A DNA stretch of 64,000 bases from Pohlia nutans (lineage: Eukaryota; Streptophyta; Bryopsida; Bryales; Mniaceae): assembly GCA_022496805.1 (NCBI GenBank), contig CM040088.1:1922001-1986000 (forward strand), written 5' to 3'. The position numbers and the translations under genes were made by a program. This document shows, piece by piece, positions 49,147 to 59,700 of this stretch. The notes below the pieces were generated by a model. The model worked only from the letters and a program-made list of their open reading frames with translations. It had not been told where the DNA came from and did not search any database. Each line of letters starts with the position of its first letter. The stretch's first letter is position 1.

Positions 49147-49979
49147 AGGGTTAAGCGGCCCTCATAATACGATCAATTAGTACAAAATGTGCAAAAAAAA
49201 CAATTAGTTTCCATGGTCTGCCAAGCTCAACTGAAGAAGTAGTTGTGATGAGGATTTGATAACATCAAGGAGCTGGTGAAGTGGCCATCCATAGGCATTT
49301 GATCTCTTGACTTTGGAAATGGCACTCTGCTTCAATATGGTCTTCCTAAATGTACAGTACTGTACATAGGATGGCAGTTTGTAGCTTTGCCATAATTTGT
49401 GAACAAAGGGTTCTGGAGAATTGTACTGGCTTGGACTCATTGGATTGGACTCATGTTGCAGTCTTCAGAAAATGACCACAAAAATCAAAAGATGCCCCAG
49501 AAATCTGTCCGTGCGGACTGCGGACTGCGGACTGCGGACTGCGGAGACGGACTAAGAAGATGGAAGCTAAAGAAACATAGTAATTCACAACGGACAGGTA
49601 TGGTATGGAACTTGTCACTGAAATCAGGGAACGTGAGTGATGGTGAAGCGCACAATCATTTGTGATATGAAAATTATTACTACAACTTGCCTCCCAACAG
49701 TTCCATTCATGAATCCAGCACAGTAGTGTAGCCCTGTATAACTGAACGTGATTGGGAAGTCAGGCCAACACGATTGATTTCCTGGAAACCCGTTGACTTT
49801 GTGTAACCCACTGTACCTCATCCGTCTTGGGAAATTCAGCTTATGTGTACAGTCTTCCCACTTGCCACTTTTTAACTCTTGATTTAATCTCTTTATTTTG
49901 GGAAAGAAAGCAATACCGTAACCGGTCCATTTCTACTATGCAGTGCACTGTACTGTACTTGCCACATAATGACACGTTT
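49147..49979. other. intergenic DNA with a heptamer repeat
   Basis: A (GCGGACT)n run lies near 49,513-49,545. No gene recognised. Confidence 0.5.
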
Positions 49980-50559
49980 GATATCTACACTGAATAGGGG
50001 TTTTTAGGGGACCAAAAGATTAAAGGGACTTACTTGTAAATTTCACCTCATGGTAAACATACGGTGTACAATAGTTAATGTTTGCGAAACTTCTAGTCCA
50101 ATCGGCACACTTTGACACATTGTACCATTGTCAACATATCGGATTTCCATCTCTTTGTAGTTTGTTCTAGAGAGCGGGCAATGTGGAGCATATTTTGTAG
50201 AATAGCGAGCCCTCGGACGAGCCTTAGGGCGAGATGTTCTACATAATATGCTCCACATTGCCCGCTCTCTAGTACAAAGAGGGGAAAATGGTTGGGAAAG
50301 ACATAATCTACCGCAGGGGCCGATTCAAATGGCAGAATCGGCAGTGGCTCGTAGCTACCGTATTCAGCCTAACAATTTGCCTCCATATTGTCTAAATGAG
50401 CCTTCGAGACATTTAACGTACAATAGTAACACTCCATTTGGTGTATTAAGTAACTTCTGGTCCAATCAACAGGCACTGAGTAATGGTAAATATTTATATG
50501 GTGCGAAATGTGGATAAATTAGTATGGGTCACTTAAAACCCCTATTCATTGTAGGTATC
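49980..50559. mobile_element. TIR element with central hairpin
   Basis: The ends (TACACTGAATAGGGGTTTTT at left, inverse of TACAATGAATAGGGGTTTTA at right) form an inverted repeat of about 30 bp. Inside, 50,152-50,202 and 50,237-50,280 form a near-perfect hairpin whose arms carry GAGAGCGGGCAATGTGGAGC. About 580 bp, no open frame. Confidence 0.7.
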
Positions 50560-51300
50560 TCCATCCTTTGTAGGAAAACCATTAAATGAGAAAACCACAG
50601 GCAAGGAGGCAAGCAGGTCTGTGTTCAACAACACATCGTGTAACTTGTGTTCAATAACATTTCCACGTCATTTTTAACTGGTCTTTTATTTTTATTAGAA
50701 TCAATTGGGCTCACACATAACATTCTTCAGCAGTAGGGTATTGCATCACCTACTGCTTGATTGATCTTTTACTGATACAATAACTTTCTTTTGAACTAGA
50801 GTGAAAGATGATAGTTTCCATTCTTTGAGGGAATTTAATAAAAGTCAAGCAAGTAAAACAAACTTAAGATGTGAAAACAAGAGCATTCAAGAGCATCGGA
50901 AAGCATGGGAGAGAATTTTGGAAACTTTAGTAGGGTACAAAGTCTAGGGTTGTTAAACGTCAAAAAAGTCTCATTGGCTTGTTTAGAGAAAATAATGAAG
51001 AAAAAAGTGTATTTTCTCAACCAAAATTGAAATGGATTGTTGCTTTAGAACGGTGATGAAAATGTGAGGCTAATTTTAGCAAATACACATGTTTTAATAA
51101 ATTGTACATTTCAAGGAAATTGGAAAGAGAATTGATAGAGAGGGAGGGGAGAGCGTCAAATAGCTTGAGACCTTGATGCATACTAGAGTTGGTAGCGCAT
51201 GCCAACGTTGTTCAACATTGTTATATATGTTTTTATGTTTTTGAGCATCATTTTCACCTCTTTCTATTCATTTTCTTGTGAATATATTCTTGGGTCTTGA
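50560..51300. other. intergenic DNA
   Basis: Nothing recognised. Confidence 0.4.
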
Positions 51301-51539
51301 TAGGAGATACCAAATTAAAAATTTAAATAAAATTTAAGAATTTTTTTGACCAATCTAACAATTTTTCCCATGTCTTCAAAGACGGTTAGAAAATATAAGA
51401 AAAAACTGCAATTTCATCTTTTCACTTCAAATGCTATAATCTTGCAATATGTACGGTCAAATTCTATGAAAATTTTACCTTGCACTCTTTTGGTAATCTA
51501 AAACAAGATCCTATGGTTAGAGTTGAAAAATAGTGATTT

Positions 51540-51771
51540 CTGAGGTTTATTTTGAGCCCTACCCGCACTACCCATACTCCCCCCAAAAAACCCCTTTTGC
51601 TCTATAACTTCCACTTAAAAAGTCGGACTCAAAAAATAGACCCCCATTTTTGTATTGATATACCAAACTCATATAATTTATTTCAAAAAAGAAAAAGAAA
51701 AATTGACACCGTAGGAACCTATCCAAACATTGAAATGTTTTAGTTAGGACACTTGGACCTTTAGGGGTTAG
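51540..51771 (+). mobile_element. T-C family right-end fragment
   Basis: It ends AGTTAGGACACTTGGACC then TTTAGGGGTTA, matching the right end of 13,462-14,667, as do ATAACTTCCACTTA and CCCCCATTTTTGT further in. The left half is missing. Confidence 0.65.
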
Positions 51772-51937
51772 TTATTTTTTTGGGAGTGACATTGTTCACT
51801 CCATTCACTATTCAGAGAGGATTTGAGGACTTCTCATTGGTTGTTCATGTTATTCAAGGGGCGACTATTGGGGGCAGCTCTCCAAAAAAAACTATTCCTT
51901 TGGACTGCCCGTCGAGGACCCTCTTGAAGTTTAAAGA

Positions 51938-52468
51938 TTAACTCCTAAATGACAGAGGGGGTAAGGGCAAAACCTAAATGTGTTATAAAATGTTACTTCT
52001 GCAACTTTGATGAGGTTTGGTCCAAAAGAGAAAATGAGAAGCATGATGTTTAGTAATTATCCATACTGTCAAACTCCCAGAAATAGTTTTAGATACTCAT
52101 ATAATGCATTTAAGAGCATTTACCATTTAAAATTCACCAAAATTACAAATTTTATTTTTAGAATTTGAAATTTGGTATGATTGGTTAAAACTAGACATTG
52201 TATTCTAAAATTTAAAAAGGCAAAATTTTCAAATGAGTGAACATCATTAGTTTCGCAAAATAGTAAGTTTTATAACACTAGGACAATATCGAGGTCTTTG
52301 TCTTTGAAAAATTCCTTAGTGAACCTCAACATTGCAAATGACATGTATCAAAAAGCACTATAACATGATCTTGACCCCCAATTTAAACAAAAAATCAAAA
52401 CTTTGAAAATGTCATTTCCTCATTTGGGCTGCGACCAGAAAATGGTTGATCGGTCACTTCGGGGTTAT
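51938..52468 (-). mobile_element. T-A family TTAA element, inverse copy
   Basis: Starts TTAACTCCTAAATGACAG and ends GGTCACTTCGGGGTTAT. Length is 531 bp. It is collinear in reverse with the copy at 46.5 kb (GGGTAAGGGCAAAACCTA, GTAGCATCTT-like blocks). A (CATT)n run lies just beyond at 52,498-52,528. Confidence 0.75.
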
Positions 52469-52942
52469 GAATGTTATGATAGATTGGAAACCAATGCATT
52501 CATTCATTCATTCGTTCGTTCATTCATGGAATCACATATTCTTACGTTAGAGTATGTCCAGTCAAACCTCTTTATAATATCACTCTTTACAATGACATTC
52601 TAGAATATCTTGACACTGTCATTGAGTGTTGCACACTTGTCAAACTAAGTGGTAGTGAAAAAGTTGGGACCCCAGGTGGTGAGATTAATTAAAGAGGTTT
52701 GAGTGTATGAGGAAGAAGTGAAGAAGCTTGCACAGGCACGTGCCATAGAAATGCTTCCCATGACGGCAAGTGTGAGCTCAACAAGTGGAGGCATTCCAGA
52801 TGCTACCAAGATTGGAGCTTATCAGAATGATACTCCGTATAAGTTATTGCATCACCACCAGAAAAGTGTCTGAGTTCCCTACCTCATTCATTATGGTCAG
52901 ATGCAGATTATCACCACTAGTCCCCATTGTTCATAAGGTTCT

Positions 52943-53757
52943 TTAACCCCTAAGCGTCCTGGCGTCCATATTTTGTACGTTTTTGAGGGACATTCACCTT
53001 TGAAGAGCTGTAACTTTTGCAAAACGTGTCCGATTTTGCTGAAATTTTGCAAAAACTCCCCGCATGATGTATGGAATGTGTGGTAAAAATTTCAGATCAA
53101 TCCGAGATGAATTGAATTTTTGGTGATCATTTGAAAGTAGGTATCTTTTTTTTGGACAGTTCTGTGAATTTTGATGGCAGCAACTTTGGAGGCTTGTATC
53201 TCCTTCATCCCAAGTCCGGTTTCAATAAAACTTGTTGGGTTGAATTCCCCTTCAAGTCTAGTTATCATGGTAAAATTTTCAGGTCAATCCATGGTGTTAT
53301 GAATGTTTGGAAGTCATTTTAGTGTACGGGTCTAGTTTGAACACTTTTTGCTTTTTGGTTCAAATGGGTCACTTTTCGGGCTACTTTTTGACATCGCAAG
53401 GCCATTTTAGGGCACATTAATTTTTTTCATGAGGATTTTTTGGTACCAATGTGTTTATATGATGATTTTGAACTACTTTATAGTTGAAAGTTTTTTCATT
53501 TGAGTAATTTTGAAAACGAATTTCACCTCTAACTGTGTTGCTAGGAAAATTGCAGCATCCTTTTTTAGCACTAAAACACTTTGATCTTGCAATCTATATG
53601 GCCAAATGACCCCAAAATTGATCCACATGATCTACAACATGTATGTTATAAGATTGTACGATTGAGATTTCTATACCTCACTTACATTTAGACCTATAAC
53701 ACATCAAAAGCGATGATGATTTTAAGCCCAAAAAAGCTAGGGACCCTTAGGGGTTAT
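52943..53757 (-). mobile_element. T-D family TTAA element, inverse copy
   Basis: Starts TTAACCCCTAAGCGTCCTGG and ends GGGACCCTTAGGGGTTAT. 815 bp, almost the same length as the copy at 44.0 kb and highly similar to it in reverse complement. Confidence 0.85.
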
Positions 53758-54478
53758 GATAACTATACTTTAAAGCGTTCACCTTACCAACTGAGCCTAT
53801 TTACACACATATAACAGAAAACATTTTCAGTGGGTCTTAATAGCAAGTTCAAGAGGATTCCAACGCACTTTAGCATGCATTATTTGAACACCGTATGAAT
53901 AAGTTATGAATTTCCAAAGTGCTGACTATAGGTTGACCTTAAAGCGACCCTAAACTCTGATGTTCAGATTGTGCACATTCTCATCAACATTAGGGTGTCA
54001 GGATCTATTTATTATGGAAGATTGAACTATGTACGCTTTAAGGAAATGGTCGCTTTCAGATATAGTTACCTTAGCCCTTGCAAGGGTTCATCCTTTTGCA
54101 GTTTTTGCTCCCACTGTATGAAAGACAAAATATCAAAACACGTGATTTCTGAGGCGGGGGTTGCTGTAGACTTCCAACTCTCCACCATCATTCTATAGGT
54201 AAAGAATTACGTGGCATGTTTAATAATCCAAAATCCACTGCAGAGATTCTCGCGCAATGATTCTTATTCCTAGGTACAGCTTATAAGGGCTAAAGAGCCT
54301 TATGTTTAGTTGAATCAATATTCTAAGAGCATGCGCACCCTACGCCTGTATGAGCCCTTGACTCCGAAAATTGAATGAAATATACTTACACTTAATGTTG
54401 AAAATTCAAGGCCAAATGAAAAAGACACAAAATATGAGCAAAATATAGTGACGTTGGAAAATGTCCCTCTATAGCTAT
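53758..54478. other. intergenic DNA with a tRNA-like A-box
   Basis: The minus strand at about 53,780-53,800 reads TAGGCTCAGTTGGTAAGG, resembling a tRNA D-arm. No full cloverleaf is present. 53,850-53,930 resembles 62,930-63,005. Confidence 0.3.
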
Positions 54479-55336
54479 TTAACCCCTAAATGCCTATAGG
54501 TTTTGAGAAATACTTGATTGTATTATAAAATGAGCCTCCTTTAACTTTTTTTGAGCTTCAACTCTAACAAGCATATGTAAGACATCCTTATTAGAAGACA
54601 TCTATACAATTGAATTTGAAATTAACTGCTAAAATATTTTTCAAATGAATTTACAAGAAAATACTTTGAAAATTCACTAAAATTATAATTTTAATACTCT
54701 CGTCTTGTAATTAATTATGATTGGTTGAAATCATTATGCTTCAATAGTGATGAAGTTGTTGATATAAGTTTTATTATGGTTTGATAGAGGTGTCTTTAGG
54801 TCTCTTTGTAAGCAATCAAAAAAATATTCATGCGTTGAAATATTGTACGTTATGCAAAAGATGATTCAATGTTGCACATTAGCCAGTCATTCAAAAATTC
54901 ATAAGATAATGAGTATTTTTGTATTTTCTTATAATTTAAATAATATTAATCTTTTTTAAATCAAATTTAAACATATTTCGACACTATTGGTATTACTTAA
55001 TCCAATCATATGGATGTCATGGAAAAATCATCATCTACAACTTTCATTTGTATATCAATGTCAAAGAATGGATTTAATGTGCATTCAACAACTCAAAACT
55101 TTTGAAATATTTTTGTCAAAATGGAAGCTCATTGTCGGAGGCTCACATGGAATAGAAGGACTTAGTAAATTCAAATTCAATTTTTTTCCTGATGAGATTT
55201 TATTTATGTGAAGATAACTACCTGAAAAAATCATGTGAATAATTTTTTTTTGCAAAAGCATCACCATGCATGATAATAGGAGCATTGATTATGTACATCG
55301 TTCAAAAAATGAACGCTCAAGCAGTTAAGGGGTTCT
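54479..55336 (+). mobile_element. T-B family TTAA element, long copy
   Basis: Starts TTAACCCCTAAATGCCTATA. The right end has CATCGTTCAAAAAATGAACGCTC and then AAGGGGTT with the last TTAA base pair changed. At 858 bp it is longer than the 540-577-bp copies. Confidence 0.75.
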
Positions 55337-55497
55337 AGAGGTTGAATCATTTTCATTAGTTGCCTCATAGCCGCTTTATTCTAGGAATCAAAGTTGTTTG
55401 AAATTAAAGAAGATACTTAATCCATTCTTTCCATCAGTAAAGTTGTAGATACACCAAGAGTCAAGGCCATTTTCTTGAAACTTATATGTTGATAGAG

Positions 55498-55754
55498 TTA
55501 TCCTAAAACAAAAGTTGTGTTTGGATAAGATACCAAGTGTTTTGCTTTAATATACTCTTATTTGTTCACTCTAAATAGTTATAAGATATGGAGGAGCTCG
55601 GTGGTCTCTCATTATTAGATGTGTAAGAGTTTGGTGGTCTTCAAACTCATAGTAGTCTTTAGCAGTCTTTCTTAATGGCTAAACTAGTTTTCCATGAGTT
55701 TGAAGACCACCAAGTTCTTACACACCTTATAATTATTTAGAGTGAACAAACAGA

Positions 55755-55802
<48 letters not shown>

Positions 55803-55973
55803 CATTGTAGCAATGGAGAGTGGTCCCTTCAGATTTAAACCATTGTGATTGTGCCACGACATTGGAGTCTAGCATCATGTTGCCTAAAAGGAAAAACTCT
55901 GAATAAGAGTATATTAAACCAAAACACGTGATATTTTATTCAAACACAACTTTTGTTTTAGGATAACTTTAAT
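55498..55973. repeat. fold-back element with (AT)n insertion
   Basis: Outer arms 55,498-55,560 and 55,895-55,973 (TCCTAAAACAAAAGTTGTGT and inverse), and inner arms about 55,563-55,655 and 55,692-55,749 (GTTTGAAGACCACCAA and inverse), fold into one hairpin. An AT repeat (55,757-55,800) lies between the right arms. Confidence 0.7.
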
Positions 55974-55999
55974 GAGCTTGTAATTAGTTTTAATGCATT

Positions 56000-56434
56000 A
56001 CGGGCGGTTTACACTACGGACCAAGAGCCATGACCAAGGAAAATGGATTAATTCCATGGTCACACTTCATGGTCACACTTCTATGGTAACATTTCAAAAA
56101 AATGTAATATTTAAAGCTCTTGGGCCTCTCACTAAGTGTAAACCGAACTTGGACTGGGACTTAAAAAATAATAAAACGACATTTCAAGCCCATGGTCTCC
56201 TCGTTCGGTAATAAGAGAATCCTTTTTGCCTCTCTCACCACAAAATCCAGGGGACCCTTCAACATTATCCACTAGGCCTATTTTTAGGCCTTTTTAGGAC
56301 CTCAACTCCTTTGGTCACTTTTCTTTTTTCCTTGTAGTGTAAACCCAAGTCATCCTGGGACGAGTTGATGGAGCCAATCACAGATTTTAGAGCTGCATGG
56401 GACGAGTTCTTGGTCCGTAGTGTAAACCACCCGT
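56000..56434. mobile_element. MITE with ACGGGYGGTTTACACTACGG ends
   Basis: The 27-bp inverted ends differ at one base and run through ACTACGGACCAAGA. Length is 435 bp, non-coding, ending about 290 bp before the RecA start codon. No target duplication was identified. Confidence 0.75.
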
Positions 56435-56720
56435 AGAGACAAGGTTCAATAAAGTAGTCGCAAATCCCTCGCTGACGAGTAGACGTCAAGACCAACGCCA
56501 GAGCCAACTCTTCATACAAACTCATCGTCTGCTTTACTGTTGTTGTTTTTTGGCTGTATATCCGTCATTGCTGTTGTTGTTTTTAGCTCCAGAATGGCCA
56601 AGCTCTGATGATACCTTATTCCCCTCTTCACTTTCCAAGCTCTCACTCACTCGCCGACAAACACAACTGAATCTTCAAATTCTAAAGTTCAGAAATTAAG
56701 CGCCATTCTATTCCATCGCC

Positions 56721-59700
56721 ATGGCGGGAGCTGCTGCTCTGCGCGCGGGCCTTCGATCTGGCCATTTGCTCCAACGCCTTGCTGCCTACACTGCCGATCC
56801 CTCCACTTCCTACGCCTCCCTGGTTCGTTCGTACCCCTTAGGGCGCTGTCAATTCTTCTTCTTGTTCTTCGCTGTCAAAGGCCTTGAGGAACTAAGGGAT
56901 TACCGCACCTAGAAGCGACGCTGATTACTACACTTAACCCTTGAAGGATTTAGGGAATAGTAGATACGTTGCCGTATATTAAACATTTGTTATGAGTAGA
57001 AAGTTCCAAAATGAGATCCCAATAGCTTTTAAGACCATGTAGACATGAATTTTAATTTTACTTTTGATACAATACTCATAGGAGGTGTAGAACCATTCCA
57101 AATACAATGAAATGCGGTCGTGTACATTGGCCGGAATGGCCAATCTGGACCTTTAAGGGTTAACCCCTGAGCGCCCCCGTCATGCTGCCCGAAAATCAGC
57201 AAATTTTGACCCTGACCGATATTTTGCTCAGCCGGTCCCACAAAAATGCGAATTTTTAAATTTCACCGTTGAAATAACTTGACAACTTGGATGTACAGCT
57301 GGGCCAATAATTTTGGAGAATTTCACCGTGTGGATTTAGTTTTTATAATGGTCAAAGTTGGGTTGACTTTGGTGCGAGGCTGATTTTTTGAAGGGTTCGA
57401 GGACTTAGGAAAATCACCACAAATTGGTGAGACGTCAATTTGAGCTGAATTTTGGGGATCGGGTTGCGAATGTAGTATTGAATTAGCCTGCCAAAATTTG
57501 GAATTTTCTGACCCTCCCAACTATGTGCATTTAGTGCGTGAACATGGCTATGTGTGATGCTCCGACCAAGGACTGACCGGGTCAGAGCTTGTCAGTAAAC
57601 CGCCTTGAACGGGTCACAGGCTGGTCGTACGCTGCCACGCATGCGCCAAAGCTCCAGCTCACTGTCCCCACCTGCTGGTCCATGCTGCCACACCCCCGGT
57701 CCCGCCATATATCCCTAACTGCCAAGGCCAGCTGAACACAGACGTGGACTGCAAACCCATGGTAACACAGACAGACCAACGACATAATACGATGTTCAAC
57801 GTCACGGCTTGCATAAAAGAGGGTTGCTGTCAAGCTCCGATTACATCAAAGTCCAAATCAAAATTGCTAACAAAGAGTGCACAAGGGCGCTTAGGGTTTC
57901 ATTTGTGACCCGTACAGTTTAGGATCTTCAGTGAACCATACAACATTGAGACCTGGGTCCTCAACAACATCTACTACAAGCAATTGGGAACTACATCAGA
58001 ATTCAAAGCCTGCCAAAAAAAAAAAAAAAAAAAAATTGCCTCAATTCCACCCCCACACTGAATGAGAGCTATCTCCAGGATGTTGAGGCTGCCGAGGCAG
58101 TACGTTCCCCACTCTCGTCAACACCCATGGCACATTCGAACTGGTCTCCCACTCCGTAGCCCCACTGAGCACTGCAACTGCAAAGAACTTGTGGCATCCC
58201 AAAATCAACGACGAACAGGACGTTCACACGTAAGGCGAACATCTTCTGAGTGTGAACTTTGACAAAGCAACGGCCGAGACACATGTGAGCGTCGGCGCAT
58301 GTGGAACAACGATATCGAGTCTTCCTCTTGCAAACGAGGCACTGCCGTCTAAGGCGCGGGCGCCGTGAACTGAAGTGAATAGCTCCAAGATGACGGAGGC
58401 ACTCCATCTTGCAAGTTGATGGCGCATCTAGCCACGGGGCAATCAAGGTCTCCGCCACCGACTCGTGATACGAGAGGCGTTGGCGGTACACTTTCTCTCC
58501 GCGACTCATCCGGTCATGCTTCAACAGAACCCATGAATTATTGAGCCAACTATCCACAATGAAAAACAAGTGTTTGTGCCACCACTTATGTGAGTGGAAT
58601 TGCACGGAGTAGTCTGTGCGCATTTGGTCCACGACATCTACGCCTCTCATGTTTGTTTGATACTCTACCTGTTGAGGGGTGGAATCGATTGCCTCCCGAA
58701 GACCGTTCACCCAACGCATTGACCGTGCTCCTTCAGCCACAGGATCAGCCGACGTCGACAAGATGTACACCGGTTTGGAGTCGTACCAACATGTCGCGGC
58801 CATGTGGCGTTGCGCATGCATCCTCCAAATCAAAGTACCACGAGGATGGTCGCCCTTCTTATCTCCCAGCAGAGACGTGGGCAGCCCAATGCAATTCTCT
58901 CGAACAGTCCCTATTGCCCATATTCCTCGGTGGTACAAATCCTCAAAAAGCTTCGGGGCGGTAAAAAAGTTATCACACACAACAGTGTGTCCTACGTCAT
59001 CCAGGCCCACAGTTAGCTCCCGCACTACACGTTCTCCTTGACCGACATCCGGGGTTCCACTGGCTCCTATATAGGGTATGATGTTGAAGATGTAGCGAGA
59101 AGGATTACACACAGCTGCAAAAAACTTGAATCCGTATTTAGTGGGCTTAGCCGGCATGTACTGCCGGAAACCTGAATAGTGCCCCCGGTATGCAACCATG
59201 ATCTCATCGCAGGTAATGAATTTGTCAGGGTTGTAGAGGGCCCGACTCTTAGTGACAAAATCGTCTATAACCCAACAAACTTTTGCTAATTTATCATATC
59301 TCGGTGATTCCCTATCTGTCTCAATTGTTTCATTGTTGACGAGATGAAGGCATCTCAACAAGCTCTCAAAACGATTTCGAGTGAATACCCGAGGGATAAC
59401 GGAGCACCTAAGGAACTCCTTTCGCTTCCAGTAGTCCCTGATGGTTGGCATCAACTTCACACCCATCAAGATGGTCACACCAAAAAATGCACGAATTTCG
59501 GTGGCACAAGTGGGAACCCAATGAGGGCCGCCATTTGTGTTTTGTGAACGACCTGTGCCTTGCTGTGACGCATAGATATTTGTTTGCAAGACAATGTCCT
59601 GAACTACACGGTCGTCCAAAAATTGGTTGAAAAAAAATATGGCGGGCTTTCGATCGCGGGTAACACGAGCCTTGGGACCAGGCTGTGGTCCACGAAAGGA

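Noticed and set aside
44449..53322. 63-codon frame conserved between two T-D copies
   Set aside because: The DNA of these copies is similar everywhere, the third copy breaks the frame, and the peptide has no recognisable features.
58590..59041. Plus-strand frames of 107-124 codons over the transposase
   Set aside because: They are antisense shadows of the 799-codon transposase frame.
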